Assembly (NCBI RefSeq): GCF_900177375.1
Contig: NZ_FWZU01000002.1
Coordinates: 124,001-188,000 of the forward strand
DNA from: Desulfovibrio gilichinskyi
Lineage (GTDB): Bacteria; Desulfobacterota; Desulfovibrionia; Desulfovibrionales; Desulfovibrionaceae
DNA length: 64,000 bases
Direction of reading: 5' to 3'
Made by a program: the position numbers and the translations under genes. How positions within the stretch are numbered: the first letter of the stretch is position 1; every line of letters begins with the position of its first letter. Of the stretch, positions 46,347 to 55,477 are shown piece by piece. Below the pieces are notes generated by a model, which was not told where the DNA came from, searched no databases, and saw nothing but the letters and a program-made list of their open reading frames with translations.

Positions 46347-46589
46347 TTAAAGTCCTACGAGAGATTGACCGAAAGAGATAAGCAACAAGCCGAAGATCAT
46401 TGCGATAAGGCCGAGAATGCGTAATTGTCTCGGTCCTCTTTCGATAATAGAGATTAGAATTCTGGGCATACGCTCAGAAAACAAAAAATATGGTATTCCT
46501 TCAAGAATGAAGGCCAAGCCTAGGGCTGATAGCAGAAAAGACCAGTCGATATTCATAATAGCTGCAGTTTTATATGGGCTGTCAGACAT
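46347..46589 (-). CDS. DUF2065 small inner-membrane protein
   Basis: An 80-aa protein with two membrane segments, about residues 18-38 and 58-78, and the DUF2065 look: LSALGLAFILEGIPYFLFSE, then PRQLRILGLIAMIFGLLL. Function of the family is unknown. The ATG at 46589 has GAGGGG six bases upstream. It faces menG and is divergent from the UDP-sugar dehydrogenase. Confidence 0.88.
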   Translation of the reverse strand: MSDSPYKTAAIMNIDWSFLLSALGLAFILEGIPYFLFSERMPRILISIIERGPRQLRILGLIAMIFGLLLISFGQSLVGL

Positions 46590-46694
46590 TGTCTACCCCT
46601 CTTCAGGTAGTTTGTTGATAAATTTTTAGTTATATGGTGATAAAAAAATTGTCGGTATCCGGCTTTCCGGAAAAACATTAAAGGATATAACGTC

Positions 46695-48005
46695 ATGATT
46701 AAATTTGAAGATATTAAAAATAAAAAAAGTTATGTAGCAGTTGTAGGTCTCGGTTATGTAGGTCTGCCGCTGGCTGTAGCTCTCGGAAAACATTTTAATG
46801 TTCTTGGAGTTGATATTTCCGAAAAGCGTGTAGGCGAACTGCGTGACGGTTACGACCGCACTGCGGAAGTTCTTGAAAAAGACTTTCATAATTTTGTAGA
46901 ATTCAGCAGTAATCCTGAAGATCTTAAAAAAGCAGGAATTATTATTATCGCTGTTCCTACACCGATTGACGCAGCTCGTAATCCTGACCTCCGTCCGGTT
47001 GTAGGCGCATCCACCATGGTTGGTAAGCATATGTCAGAGGGAACAATTGTTGTTTATGAATCAACAGTTTATCCCGGACTCACAGAAGACATCTGCATTC
47101 CTATCCTCGCTGAACAATCCGGTCTTGAATATCACAAGCAGTTCGGCGTCGGATATTCACCTGAAAGAATTAATCCGGGTGACAGAGAACATACTTTGCA
47201 GACAATTGTTAAAGTTGTCTCCGGAAGTTCTGAAGATGTCGCTGAAATTTTAGATAAACTTTATTCAACTGTTGTTACCGCAGGAACTCACAGGGCTTCA
47301 TGTATTAAAGTTGCCGAGGCTGCAAAAGTCATTGAAAACACTCAGCGTGATCTTAACATCGCACTTATGAATGAACTCTCCATGATTTTTGATCGTCTGG
47401 GTATTGATACTTTAGATGTTCTTGAAGCTGCCGGAACTAAATGGAACTTTCTTCCGTTCCGTCCGGGCTTAGTCGGCGGTCATTGTATCGGAGTCGATCC
47501 CTATTATCTTACCACTAAGGCAGAAGCTATCGGACATCATCCGCAGGTTATTCTTGCCGGACGTAAAATCAACGACTCTGTCGGTAAATTTATTGCTGAC
47601 ACAACTGTTAAGCAGATGATCGACGGCGACAGTAAAGTTAAAAATGCTAAAGTCGGTATCCTCGGTCTTACTTTCAAAGAAAATGTTCCTGATCTGCGTA
47701 ACACCAAAGTTGTTGACGTTGTTGACGAATTGCTTTCTTTCGGTGTGAAAGTTCTGGTTCACGATCCTTATGCTGATCCGAATGAAGCAATCGAAGAATA
47801 TGGACTTAAAACCGTTCCTTTTTCTGAATTTAAGGACCTTGATGCTCTTATTCTTGCTGTTTCGCATAAAGAATATCGCAGCCTGAGTTTTGACGAAATT
47901 AAGAGCTGGTTTAGAGAGCCTGAAAATGCACTGATCATTGACGTAAAATGCTTTTTTGATCGGGATGAGCTGGCTAAGGCTGGAATCAGATCCTGGAGAC
48001 TCTAG
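46695..48005 (+). CDS. Nucleotide-sugar dehydrogenase (UDP-N-acetyl-hexosamine type, TviB/WbpA-like)
   Basis: Oxidises a UDP-sugar such as UDP-GlcNAc or UDP-GalNAc to the uronic acid for surface polysaccharide. The 436-aa protein has the NAD motif VVGLGYVGLPLAVALG near residue 17, the YESTVYPGLTEDI block, KVAEAAKVIENTQRDLNIAL, and the active-site Cys in GGHCIGVDPYYLT near residue 259. The C-terminal third is the UDP-binding domain. No other polysaccharide gene is adjacent, so the product is unknown. Confidence 0.93.
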   Translation: MIKFEDIKNKKSYVAVVGLGYVGLPLAVALGKHFNVLGVDISEKRVGELRDGYDRTAEVLEKDFHNFVEFSSNPEDLKKAGIIIIAVPTPIDAARNPDLRPVVGASTMVGKHMSEGTIVVYESTVYPGLTEDICIPILAEQSGLEYHKQFGVGYSPERINPGDREHTLQTIVKVVSGSSEDVAEILDKLYSTVVTAGTHRASCIKVAEAAKVIENTQRDLNIALMNELSMIFDRLGIDTLDVLEAAGTKWNFLPFRPGLVGGHCIGVDPYYLTTKAEAIGHHPQVILAGRKINDSVGKFIADTTVKQMIDGDSKVKNAKVGILGLTFKENVPDLRNTKVVDVVDELLSFGVKVLVHDPYADPNEAIEEYGLKTVPFSEFKDLDALILAVSHKEYRSLSFDEIKSWFREPENALIIDVKCFFDRDELAKAGIRSWRL

Positions 48006-48010
48006 AATCG

Positions 48011-48718
48011 GTGAAAGATATTCTTTTTGTCACTGCGACTGTAAAGGAGATGAAAGCCGCCCTCGGAGGCGTATGCGAACTGCCTGATCTCAGGCAGGGT
48101 GTTGCAGTTCCTTTTGATTTCAGTGGTCAATCAGGTTTATTACTGGTTACCGGTATCGGGATTATTAATTCATCTTTTGCTTTGGGACAGACTCTTGCAA
48201 AATATGAAATAGGGATTGTTGTTCTTGCCGGAATAGCAGGTACTTTCAATCCTGATCGGTTTCCAGTCGGTTCAGCATGCATCGTAAAGACGGAAATATG
48301 GCCGGAATACGGGCTCAAAAATGGAAAAGAAATAGATCCGAAAGGACTTGGTTTCAGCCTCGCTGAAATAAACGGTATCCAGATATGGGACCGGATTGAG
48401 CTCAACTGCGGAAATAGTTTTAGAAAGTCAGTGCTTGACCGATTTGCAAAACTGCCCGAAGCTGTTTCTTTAACAGTGAGCGGAGTTACCGCAACGGAAG
48501 ATGAGGCCTTGCGGCTCAAAACTGAGTTTAAGGCGGATATAGAAAATATGGAAGGTTTTGCCACTGCGTATGGATGTGCTCTTTCGGGGGTTCCTGTATG
48601 TCAGGTGCGGACTGTATCGAACCTTGTGGGGTCAAGGGATCGTAAAGATTGGGATTTGAAGGGAGCATTGGCGGAACTTGGCCGAATCTGTTCTCCTCTG
48701 GTTAAGAAAACATCCTGA
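48011..48718 (+). CDS. mqnB: Futalosine hydrolase
   Basis: Cleaves futalosine to dehypoxanthinyl futalosine and hypoxanthine in the alternative menaquinone pathway. The 235-aa nucleoside phosphorylase-like fold has VTATVKEMKAAL at the start, the GIGIINSSFALGQ strand, VVLAGIAGTFN, and the purine-site DIENMEGFATAYGCALSGVP. The start is GTG at 48011, five bases after the dehydrogenase stop; the ribosome site is weak. The next gene is a polyprenyl diphosphate synthase for the menaquinone side chain. Confidence 0.9.
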   Translation: MKDILFVTATVKEMKAALGGVCELPDLRQGVAVPFDFSGQSGLLLVTGIGIINSSFALGQTLAKYEIGIVVLAGIAGTFNPDRFPVGSACIVKTEIWPEYGLKNGKEIDPKGLGFSLAEINGIQIWDRIELNCGNSFRKSVLDRFAKLPEAVSLTVSGVTATEDEALRLKTEFKADIENMEGFATAYGCALSGVPVCQVRTVSNLVGSRDRKDWDLKGALAELGRICSPLVKKTS

Positions 48719-48766
48719 TTTTTTGATCTGTTCTTCCCACTCACAACTGGGATAATTCATACGCGG

Positions 48767-49735
48767 ATGACTGAGTTATTAGCCTATTTTAAGCAAGAGT
48801 TGCCTAAGATAAACGGTTTTTTGGATGAAGAAACCGATAAGCTTGAGGGATTGGTAAAAGGGGTTGCGAAGCATGTACTGCTTGCTCCCGGTAAACGGAT
48901 ACGTCCGATTCTCACCATACTTTCTGCACGTAGTCTGGGATATTCAAAAGAAGATATTTATCCTTTAGCCAGCGCGCTTGAGCTGCTGCATGCTGCAACT
49001 TTGCTTCACGACGACATACTTGATGATGCTGATTTAAGAAGAGGAGTTACTGCTTCACATCTTGTTTTCGGTACTACAGAAACAATCCTTGCCGGGGATG
49101 TACTTCTTGCTCTCGCCAATTTAATAGGGGCTGATTACGGTAAATCACGTATAAGTTCTATTCTGGCCTCAGCGATTATGTCTACTGCTGACGGAGAAAT
49201 TCGCGAAATAGCACATATTTCAGAACCGAAAGTCGACCGCGCTGTATATATGGATATTATTATAGGAAAGACAGCAAGGCTTATTGAAGCTTCATGTCGG
49301 ATTGGTGCCTCCGTTGCCTCTGACAGCGCGGAACTTGAAGATGCGCTGGGAAATTTCGGCCTCAACATGGGTATAGCCTTTCAGCTGGTTGACGATGCCC
49401 TTGATTATGAATCTCCAGTAGGAGATACCGGTAAGCCTGAAGGCGGCGATTTGAAAGAGGGAAAGATCACTTTACCTTTAATTTTTTATCTTGAGATGTT
49501 AGATGGTAAAGAGGCTGAATTGCTGCTCTCTGAAATTAAAAATAGAACCCTTACAGATGCAAAACGTGATGAGGTTCTTGAAAGTATTCGGGCGCAAGGT
49601 TTAGGCACAAAGACCAGGGAATCAGCAGCCGCTTACATTGAAAAGGCTAAAGATTGTCTGACTCCACTGTCTGACAGTGTTGAACGGCGCATTCTTAAAC
49701 AGGCAGCAGATTTTGTACTGACCCGTAGCAAGTAG
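48767..49735 (+). CDS. Long-chain polyprenyl diphosphate synthase
   Basis: Makes the long isoprenoid tail of menaquinone. The 322-aa protein has the first aspartate-rich motif LLHDDILDDADLRRG near residue 82 and the second QLVDDALDYES near residue 208, with the single DDXXD spacing of octaprenyl/heptaprenyl synthases. The N-terminus contains PGKRIRPILTILSA. Close to mqnB and menG; it differs from the IspA-like synthase at 25355, which makes shorter chains. Confidence 0.93.
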   Translation: MTELLAYFKQELPKINGFLDEETDKLEGLVKGVAKHVLLAPGKRIRPILTILSARSLGYSKEDIYPLASALELLHAATLLHDDILDDADLRRGVTASHLVFGTTETILAGDVLLALANLIGADYGKSRISSILASAIMSTADGEIREIAHISEPKVDRAVYMDIIIGKTARLIEASCRIGASVASDSAELEDALGNFGLNMGIAFQLVDDALDYESPVGDTGKPEGGDLKEGKITLPLIFYLEMLDGKEAELLLSEIKNRTLTDAKRDEVLESIRAQGLGTKTRESAAAYIEKAKDCLTPLSDSVERRILKQAADFVLTRSK

Positions 49736-49764
49736 GTGTAGCTTAAATACAGGAGTTGCTGCTT

Positions 49765-52257
49765 ATGAGTCTGGATGAGATTCTTGAATCACCACGATTG
49801 ATGATGAAGTTGAGTTTTCCTCCGGTTATGCTTCAACTTATGGAGGAAGCCAGCAAGGCTGAACCTGATTTTTCTGTGCTCGGGAAAATCATCAGTATGG
49901 ATCCTGCGCTTTCGGCTACTATTTTGAATCTTGTCAATTCTCCTTTCTATGGTTTGTCGCAGGAAATTTATGACCTTAAGCGTGCTGCGGTAGTTCTTGG
50001 AACCAAAGAACTGCTGAATCTTGCGGTTACTGTTTCTTTTCAGCAACATATTAAGACAAAACTTGAAAAGCAGAATTACAAGATCTACAGCGATTGGATG
50101 CTGACAGTGTGGGGAGCTGTTTCTGCTCAGCTTATTGCTTCAAGAATTTGTCCTGAATATGCCGATAAAATTTACCTTTGCAGCCTGCTTAAAGATATTT
50201 CGCTACTCTTTCTTAAGTTCGCAGCTCCTGATGAAATTCCGGAGATGCCGCGAAATGATGCAGTTATAATGTCATATCCAGGACAGGCGGAGGCGGAAAA
50301 TAAAATTTGGGGCATGACCCACGGGGCACTTACTCAGCTTTTGTTTTCGCGCTGGAAACTTAAGGCGCTTGAATGTCCGTCTATTTTGCATCACCATTCG
50401 CTGGAAGAGCTGGATTCTTTTGACTTGCCTACTCAGGCATTAATTTTAGGCACTAAGTGGGCGGAAATGGAGCTTGGAAATAATTCTGCTCCGTTTAATG
50501 TCCTGCAGTTTGAGCTTAAACTGCAAAATTCGTTGGATTTGGATGAAGAATCAATTGAAGAATTCAGAAATATTTGCCGGACTAAATTTCAATCCATGCT
50601 CAGCACTTTGGGTATTGAGCAGAGTGACAGCAGGGATCATTTCTATAATCATTCAATAAAAACACTCCAATCCAGCTACCTTATGAGTTTAGAGCTGCTT
50701 ACAGCAGAAGGCGGGGTGGATTCAATCCCACGGATAATAGCTCGCCATGTAAAGCTTAACTGGGATGTAAGTAAGTGGGAGATTGCTCTTAAGTCACCTG
50801 ATTTTGATAAGTATTACCTGTACAAAGCGGATGAATCCGGGCTGGAAAGAATTGCCGCTCAGGTTGATAAAGAACTACTCAAATGGTCTGTTCGCATGGA
50901 AGGGATAGAAATTTCAAGTCATGATGTTTCTCTTGGTGAGTTCAGGTATGTTGGGTCGGGCCTTTCCAGAAGAGAGACAGAGGATTTAAAGTTATATTTC
51001 AGGTTTATCGGCCAGGCTTATGAGCATTACAGCCTCAGGTTACATTTGCTGGAAGGGCGCGCCTTAACTCTTGAAACTCTTCCTCTCGGTATTGCCCGTT
51101 TAGATATTCAAGGACAAGTCCTTGATATGAACGATGAAATGAGGAAAATATTGGGAGGAGCTGCGGTCTCCGGGACGAAGAATTTCAGAGAATTATTTGA
51201 TATGCTGGTTGGCCCAGGCTTTGGCAAGGAATGGAGTAAATTTATTTCAGATGATTCCATAATTTCTTTTAATAAAATACTTTGCGCCAGACTCAGAACT
51301 GGTGGAGTTCCGCGCGATGCTTGTCTTTATATATCAGCATATAAGCAGAAAAGAGGTGAAGACTGGCTGATTTCCGCGATAATGGAAGATATTCGCGGAA
51401 TATCTGAAACTCAAGTTCAAGCTCTGAAGCAAAAGGATTTTCTGGAAGGGATCATTGATTCCATGAGTGATGTTGTTTTTACCGTCGATGCCAGAGGCAA
51501 CATCCACTACGTTTCATCACGTTATTCAAAAATTTTTTTAGGCCGTAATATCTTTGATATAGCTACTCCATCCGGTACTTTTACAGGGCTCTGGGGGCCG
51601 GAATTATTTGAACATCCTAAGTCGGTTGTGGAAGTTTTGATGAAAAGGACGGATTCGGCAGGTTTGCCGTTTGAACTTGTTATCAGTAAGCTTGAAGGCG
51701 CGGGTGAAAAATATCTTATTGTTGCCCGTGATATGACTGCGATCAGAAGACTTGAGGCTAAACTCAAAAAGCAGGCTATTTTTGATGGACTGACAGAGTT
51801 GTACAATCATACTCAGTTCAATACGATGCTTGCACGTGAAATAACACGCAGTAAGAGAACCGGAAGGCCCATCGGCATATTGTTTTTTGATCTGGACGGG
51901 TTCAAAAAAGTTAATGATACGGAAGGGCATCAGGCCGGAGATCAGGTATTAAAAAGTGTTGCTAAAATTTTAAAGGAAGAACTTCGTGCCGGAATGGATT
52001 TTCCATGCCGCTACGGCGGGGATGAATTCGGTATAATTATTACAGAAGTCAGACCTGAATCCCTTGAAATGATAGGGAATAGAATTCGGGTAAAAATAGA
52101 AACTAAATTTTCCGGGAGAGTTACCATCAGCGGCGGTATGACCGTTTATGAAGATGGCGATTCTCATGTCAGCATGCTGAAACGGGCTGACACAGCTGCA
52201 TATGAAGCCAAGGATTTAGGCGGAAATTTGTTGAAGTGGTCGAAAAAAGAATCTTGA
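49765..52257 (+). CDS. HDOD-PAS-GGDEF signalling protein
   Basis: A cytoplasmic sensor/diguanylate cyclase of 830 aa. An N-terminal HDOD domain covers about residues 15-210 (DPALSATILNLVNSPFYGLS). A middle region to about 430 has no motif I know. Two PAS-like stretches follow: about 435-540 and about 560-640 (VVFTVDARGNIHYVS). The C-terminal GGDEF domain has the signature CRYGGDEFGIIITE near residue 755, an intact GGDEF active site for making c-di-GMP. No EAL domain. Start ATG 49765 follows AGGAG; a TTG at 49756 is in frame. No obvious partner gene nearby. Confidence 0.9.
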   Translation: MSLDEILESPRLMMKLSFPPVMLQLMEEASKAEPDFSVLGKIISMDPALSATILNLVNSPFYGLSQEIYDLKRAAVVLGTKELLNLAVTVSFQQHIKTKLEKQNYKIYSDWMLTVWGAVSAQLIASRICPEYADKIYLCSLLKDISLLFLKFAAPDEIPEMPRNDAVIMSYPGQAEAENKIWGMTHGALTQLLFSRWKLKALECPSILHHHSLEELDSFDLPTQALILGTKWAEMELGNNSAPFNVLQFELKLQNSLDLDEESIEEFRNICRTKFQSMLSTLGIEQSDSRDHFYNHSIKTLQSSYLMSLELLTAEGGVDSIPRIIARHVKLNWDVSKWEIALKSPDFDKYYLYKADESGLERIAAQVDKELLKWSVRMEGIEISSHDVSLGEFRYVGSGLSRRETEDLKLYFRFIGQAYEHYSLRLHLLEGRALTLETLPLGIARLDIQGQVLDMNDEMRKILGGAAVSGTKNFRELFDMLVGPGFGKEWSKFISDDSIISFNKILCARLRTGGVPRDACLYISAYKQKRGEDWLISAIMEDIRGISETQVQALKQKDFLEGIIDSMSDVVFTVDARGNIHYVSSRYSKIFLGRNIFDIATPSGTFTGLWGPELFEHPKSVVEVLMKRTDSAGLPFELVISKLEGAGEKYLIVARDMTAIRRLEAKLKKQAIFDGLTELYNHTQFNTMLAREITRSKRTGRPIGILFFDLDGFKKVNDTEGHQAGDQVLKSVAKILKEELRAGMDFPCRYGGDEFGIIITEVRPESLEMIGNRIRVKIETKFSGRVTISGGMTVYEDGDSHVSMLKRADTAAYEAKDLGGNLLKWSKKES

Positions 52258-52304
52258 GCATTCAGCTTCAGACTTCATTATTTATATTAAACAAGGAGAT
52301 AACC

Positions 52305-55283
52305 ATGCTCTGGCGGGTTGAGGTTGGTCTTAAAAAGAATGTCCGGGATGTTCACGGGAATAAAGTTTCCCGTAAAATCCGGGAAGAGCTTGGCATAGAA
52401 GCCGGTGAAGTCCGGACCATTAAAGTATATACTGTTGAAGGTCTTGAAAAAGCCGATATTGAGAAGGTTTTGGAACTTGGAGTGTTGCACGATCCAGTGC
52501 TGCATACTCCGTCCCTTACACCGCTTGCAGCAGACTTTGCCTGGAATCTTGAAGTTGGATTCCGTCCCGGCGTAACTGATAACGAAGGACGGACTGCAAA
52601 AGAATCTTTGGTTTTGGTTCTAAAACCTGAAGATTCCGCAAAGGTGAAAGTTTACACCTCTACACAGTACATCTTCACAGAGAAGCTTCCGAAAGAGCAG
52701 ATTGCATCAATAGCAAAAGATCTTTTAGCTAATGAACTCATTCAGCGTTATGAAATTCGTTCGGCTGAAGAATGGGAGAAATCTCCTGGTTTCGAAGCTA
52801 AAGCGGCACAGGTTACCGGTAAAGCCAGTGAAGAGGTTGCTGTAATTGATCTGCTTGCAATGAGTGATGATGAAATGATGGCGTTCAGCCGTGCAAATAC
52901 GCTTGCTATGAGTATTGAAGAATTTCATTGCATCCGCGATTATTACTCTGATCCTGAAGTCATTGCAGAACGTGAAAAAATGGGAATCGGCGCGAATCCC
53001 ACAGATGCAGAGCTTGAAGCCCTTGCACAGACATGGTCAGAGCACTGCAAACACAAAATTTTCAGTTCTAAAATTGAATATGAAAACAAAGAGACCGGAG
53101 TTTCTTCCACCGTAGACAGTCTCTATAAAACCTGCATTCAGAATACCACCAAGGAAATCCGTAAAGAAAAAGGCGACGACGATTTTTGTCTGTCTGTTTT
53201 CAAGGATAATGCCGGGGTTATCAAATTTAATGATAAGCTGAATGTTTGCGTTAAGATGGAAACTCATAACAGTCCTTCCGCTCTTGACCCTTACGGCGGA
53301 GCTCTTACCGGAATCGTCGGTGTTAACCGCGATCCTATGGGAACCGGACTGGGTGCAAACCTGCTTTGTAATACCGATGTTTTCTGTTTTGCTTCCCCTT
53401 TTCATGAAGGAGAGCTTCCTCCGCGTCTACTTCATCCTCGCAGAGTCCTTGAAGGCGTTCGCGAAGGTGTTGAGCACGGTGGTAATAAATCCGGTGTGCC
53501 TACTGTTAACGGCTCTATTGTTTTCGATGAAAGATATCTTGGTAAACCTCTTGTTTATTGCGGTACTGTCGGAACGATGCCTGTTAAAGTAGCCGGACGC
53601 TTGAGTCATGAAAAGAAAGCTCAGGTCGGCGATATTATCGTTATGACCGGTGGTCGTATCGGTAAAGACGGAATTCACGGCGCAACTTTCTCTTCCGAAG
53701 AATTGCACGAAGGTTCGCCTGCAACTGCCGTTCAGATCGGTGACCCTATCACTCAGCGTAAGATGTATGATTGTCTCATGCGCGCCCGTGATACCGGACT
53801 ATACAACGCTATTACTGATAACGGAGCAGGCGGTCTGTCATCTTCCGTCGGTGAAATGGCCGAAGATACAGGCGGTTGCGATCTCGATCTCGCTAAGGCT
53901 CCGCTTAAATATGACGGTCTTAAACCTTGGGAAATTCTTGTTTCCGAAGCTCAGGAACGTATGACTTTGGCTGTTCCTCCTGAAAAGCTGGATGAGTTCA
54001 TGGCTCTTGCAAAGGAAATGGATGTTGAAGCAACTGCGCTCGGAACATACACCGACAGCGGTATCTACAATATCAGATACGGCGATAAACATGTTGCCGC
54101 TTTGCGTATGGACTTCCTGCATGACGGTGTTCCTCAGATGAAGCTTAAAGCTGTCTGGGACCGCCCGGTTGTTGAATTCAAAGGTGAGCCTGAAGTCGCA
54201 GACCACACTGCCTTGCTTAAAGATATGCTCGGCAGACTCAATATATGCAGTAAAGAATATGTTATCCGCCAATATGATCATGAGGTTCAGGGACGCAGTG
54301 TCGTCAAACCTCTGGTTGGTGAGAAACAGGACGGTCCGGCTGATGCCGGTGTACTGAGACCTGATCTTGATTCTGACAAGGGACTTGTCGTCTCTCACGG
54401 AATCTGCCCTAAATTCAGCGACCTCGATACATATTGGATGATGGCTAACGCCATTGATGAAGCTATCAGAAATGCTGTAGCTGTCGGCGGAGATATTCAT
54501 CACATGGCCGGAGTTGACAACTTCTGCTGGTGTGACCCCGTTCAGTCTGAAACAACACCTGACGGACATTACAAACTTGCTCAGCTGGTCAGAGCCAATC
54601 AGGCTCTTTCCCACTTCAGCCGTGCATTCGGAGTACCTTGTATCTCCGGTAAAGATTCAATGAAAAATGACTATAAAGGCGGAGGCGTGAAAATCTCTAT
54701 TCCTCCGACGGTCCTTTTTTCAGCAATCGGAATTGTACCTGATGTGAATAAGTGCGTTACCTCAGATTTCAAGAATCCCGGTGACTTTGTATATGTTCTC
54801 GGTATGACCAGAAACGAACTCGGCGGCTCCGAAGTTTCATCACAGCTTGGATTTATTCATCCGTCTGTTCCGCATGTTGAAGCTCTTACCGCTCTTAAAC
54901 GTTATGAAACAGTTCAGGAAGCTATGAATCAGGGACTTATTTCAGCCTGTCATGACCTCTCTGACGGCGGGCTCGGAGTTGCGCTGGCAGAGATGTCAAT
55001 CGGCGGCAGAATCGGCTTAGAAGCTGACCTCTGTTCTGTTCCGCGCGAATACGGCATGAGCACTCTGGCTATTCTTTACAGTGAATCAGCAAGTAGATTT
55101 GTTGTAACTGTATCGCCTGATAAAGCTCAGAAGTTTGAAGCTTTGTTCGAAGGACAGATCTTTGCACGTATCGGTATGACAACCGGCCTCAATACCTTCG
55201 GCCTTGCAGAGGGAACAACCGGAATTGTCAGAAGCAAAATTGAACTTCTTGCTGATGCTTTTAAAGGCACACTCGACTGGTAG
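52305..55283 (+). CDS. purL: Phosphoribosylformylglycinamidine synthase, PurS-PurS-PurL fusion
   Basis: Purine-pathway enzyme converting FGAR to FGAM. The 993-aa chain has two PurS-like segments at the N-terminus (residues about 3-65, WRVEVGLKKNVRDVHG; and about 82-150, WNLEVGFRPGVTDNEG), then the PurL core with the linker block QTWSEHCKHK and METHNSPSALDPYGGA, and the second half DNAGVIKFND-like and ISACHDLSDGGLGVALAEM. There is no glutaminase domain, so a separate PurQ is needed. ATG 52305 follows AAGGAG; the open frame extends upstream over the end of the GGDEF gene to 52236. Single-gene unit with a strong terminator. Confidence 0.94.
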   Translation: MLWRVEVGLKKNVRDVHGNKVSRKIREELGIEAGEVRTIKVYTVEGLEKADIEKVLELGVLHDPVLHTPSLTPLAADFAWNLEVGFRPGVTDNEGRTAKESLVLVLKPEDSAKVKVYTSTQYIFTEKLPKEQIASIAKDLLANELIQRYEIRSAEEWEKSPGFEAKAAQVTGKASEEVAVIDLLAMSDDEMMAFSRANTLAMSIEEFHCIRDYYSDPEVIAEREKMGIGANPTDAELEALAQTWSEHCKHKIFSSKIEYENKETGVSSTVDSLYKTCIQNTTKEIRKEKGDDDFCLSVFKDNAGVIKFNDKLNVCVKMETHNSPSALDPYGGALTGIVGVNRDPMGTGLGANLLCNTDVFCFASPFHEGELPPRLLHPRRVLEGVREGVEHGGNKSGVPTVNGSIVFDERYLGKPLVYCGTVGTMPVKVAGRLSHEKKAQVGDIIVMTGGRIGKDGIHGATFSSEELHEGSPATAVQIGDPITQRKMYDCLMRARDTGLYNAITDNGAGGLSSSVGEMAEDTGGCDLDLAKAPLKYDGLKPWEILVSEAQERMTLAVPPEKLDEFMALAKEMDVEATALGTYTDSGIYNIRYGDKHVAALRMDFLHDGVPQMKLKAVWDRPVVEFKGEPEVADHTALLKDMLGRLNICSKEYVIRQYDHEVQGRSVVKPLVGEKQDGPADAGVLRPDLDSDKGLVVSHGICPKFSDLDTYWMMANAIDEAIRNAVAVGGDIHHMAGVDNFCWCDPVQSETTPDGHYKLAQLVRANQALSHFSRAFGVPCISGKDSMKNDYKGGGVKISIPPTVLFSAIGIVPDVNKCVTSDFKNPGDFVYVLGMTRNELGGSEVSSQLGFIHPSVPHVEALTALKRYETVQEAMNQGLISACHDLSDGGLGVALAEMSIGGRIGLEADLCSVPREYGMSTLAILYSESASRFVVTVSPDKAQKFEALFEGQIFARIGMTTGLNTFGLAEGTTGIVRSKIELLADAFKGTLDW

Positions 55284-55306
55284 ATTCTGCTTAATATTGC
55301 TTTTAA

Positions 55307-55347
55307 AAGTGCCGCATCGGTTAATTCCGGTGCGGCACTTTTTTGTT
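55307..55347 (+). terminator. Rho-independent terminator after purL
   Basis: The 16-bp stem 55307-55322 with 55329-55344, loop TTAATT, one wobble, and a run of T. Confidence 0.93.
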
Positions 55348-55398
55348 TTTCTGAAAAAACTTCAAATTGTAACTCAATTGTAGATCACTTAAATCGTC

Positions 55399-55468
55399 AC
55401 CTCCATATATGAATACCCAGCAATAAACGAAAATAGCTAATTGATACAATTAAGCTGGGTATCAGGAG
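55399..55468 (+). promoter_or_regulatory. Hairpin leader before the PHP-glycosyltransferase gene
   Basis: ATACCCAGC at 55413-55421 pairs with GCTGGGTAT at 55454-55462, with an inner TAATTG-ATA-CAATTA at 55438-55452. The ribosome site AGGAGG follows directly at 55464. A complementary CACCTCC at 55399-55405, just before the hairpin, could pair with the ribosome site in an alternative fold. This would make a translational switch, but it is not proven. Confidence 0.35.
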
Positions 55469-55477
55469 GATGCTGCT

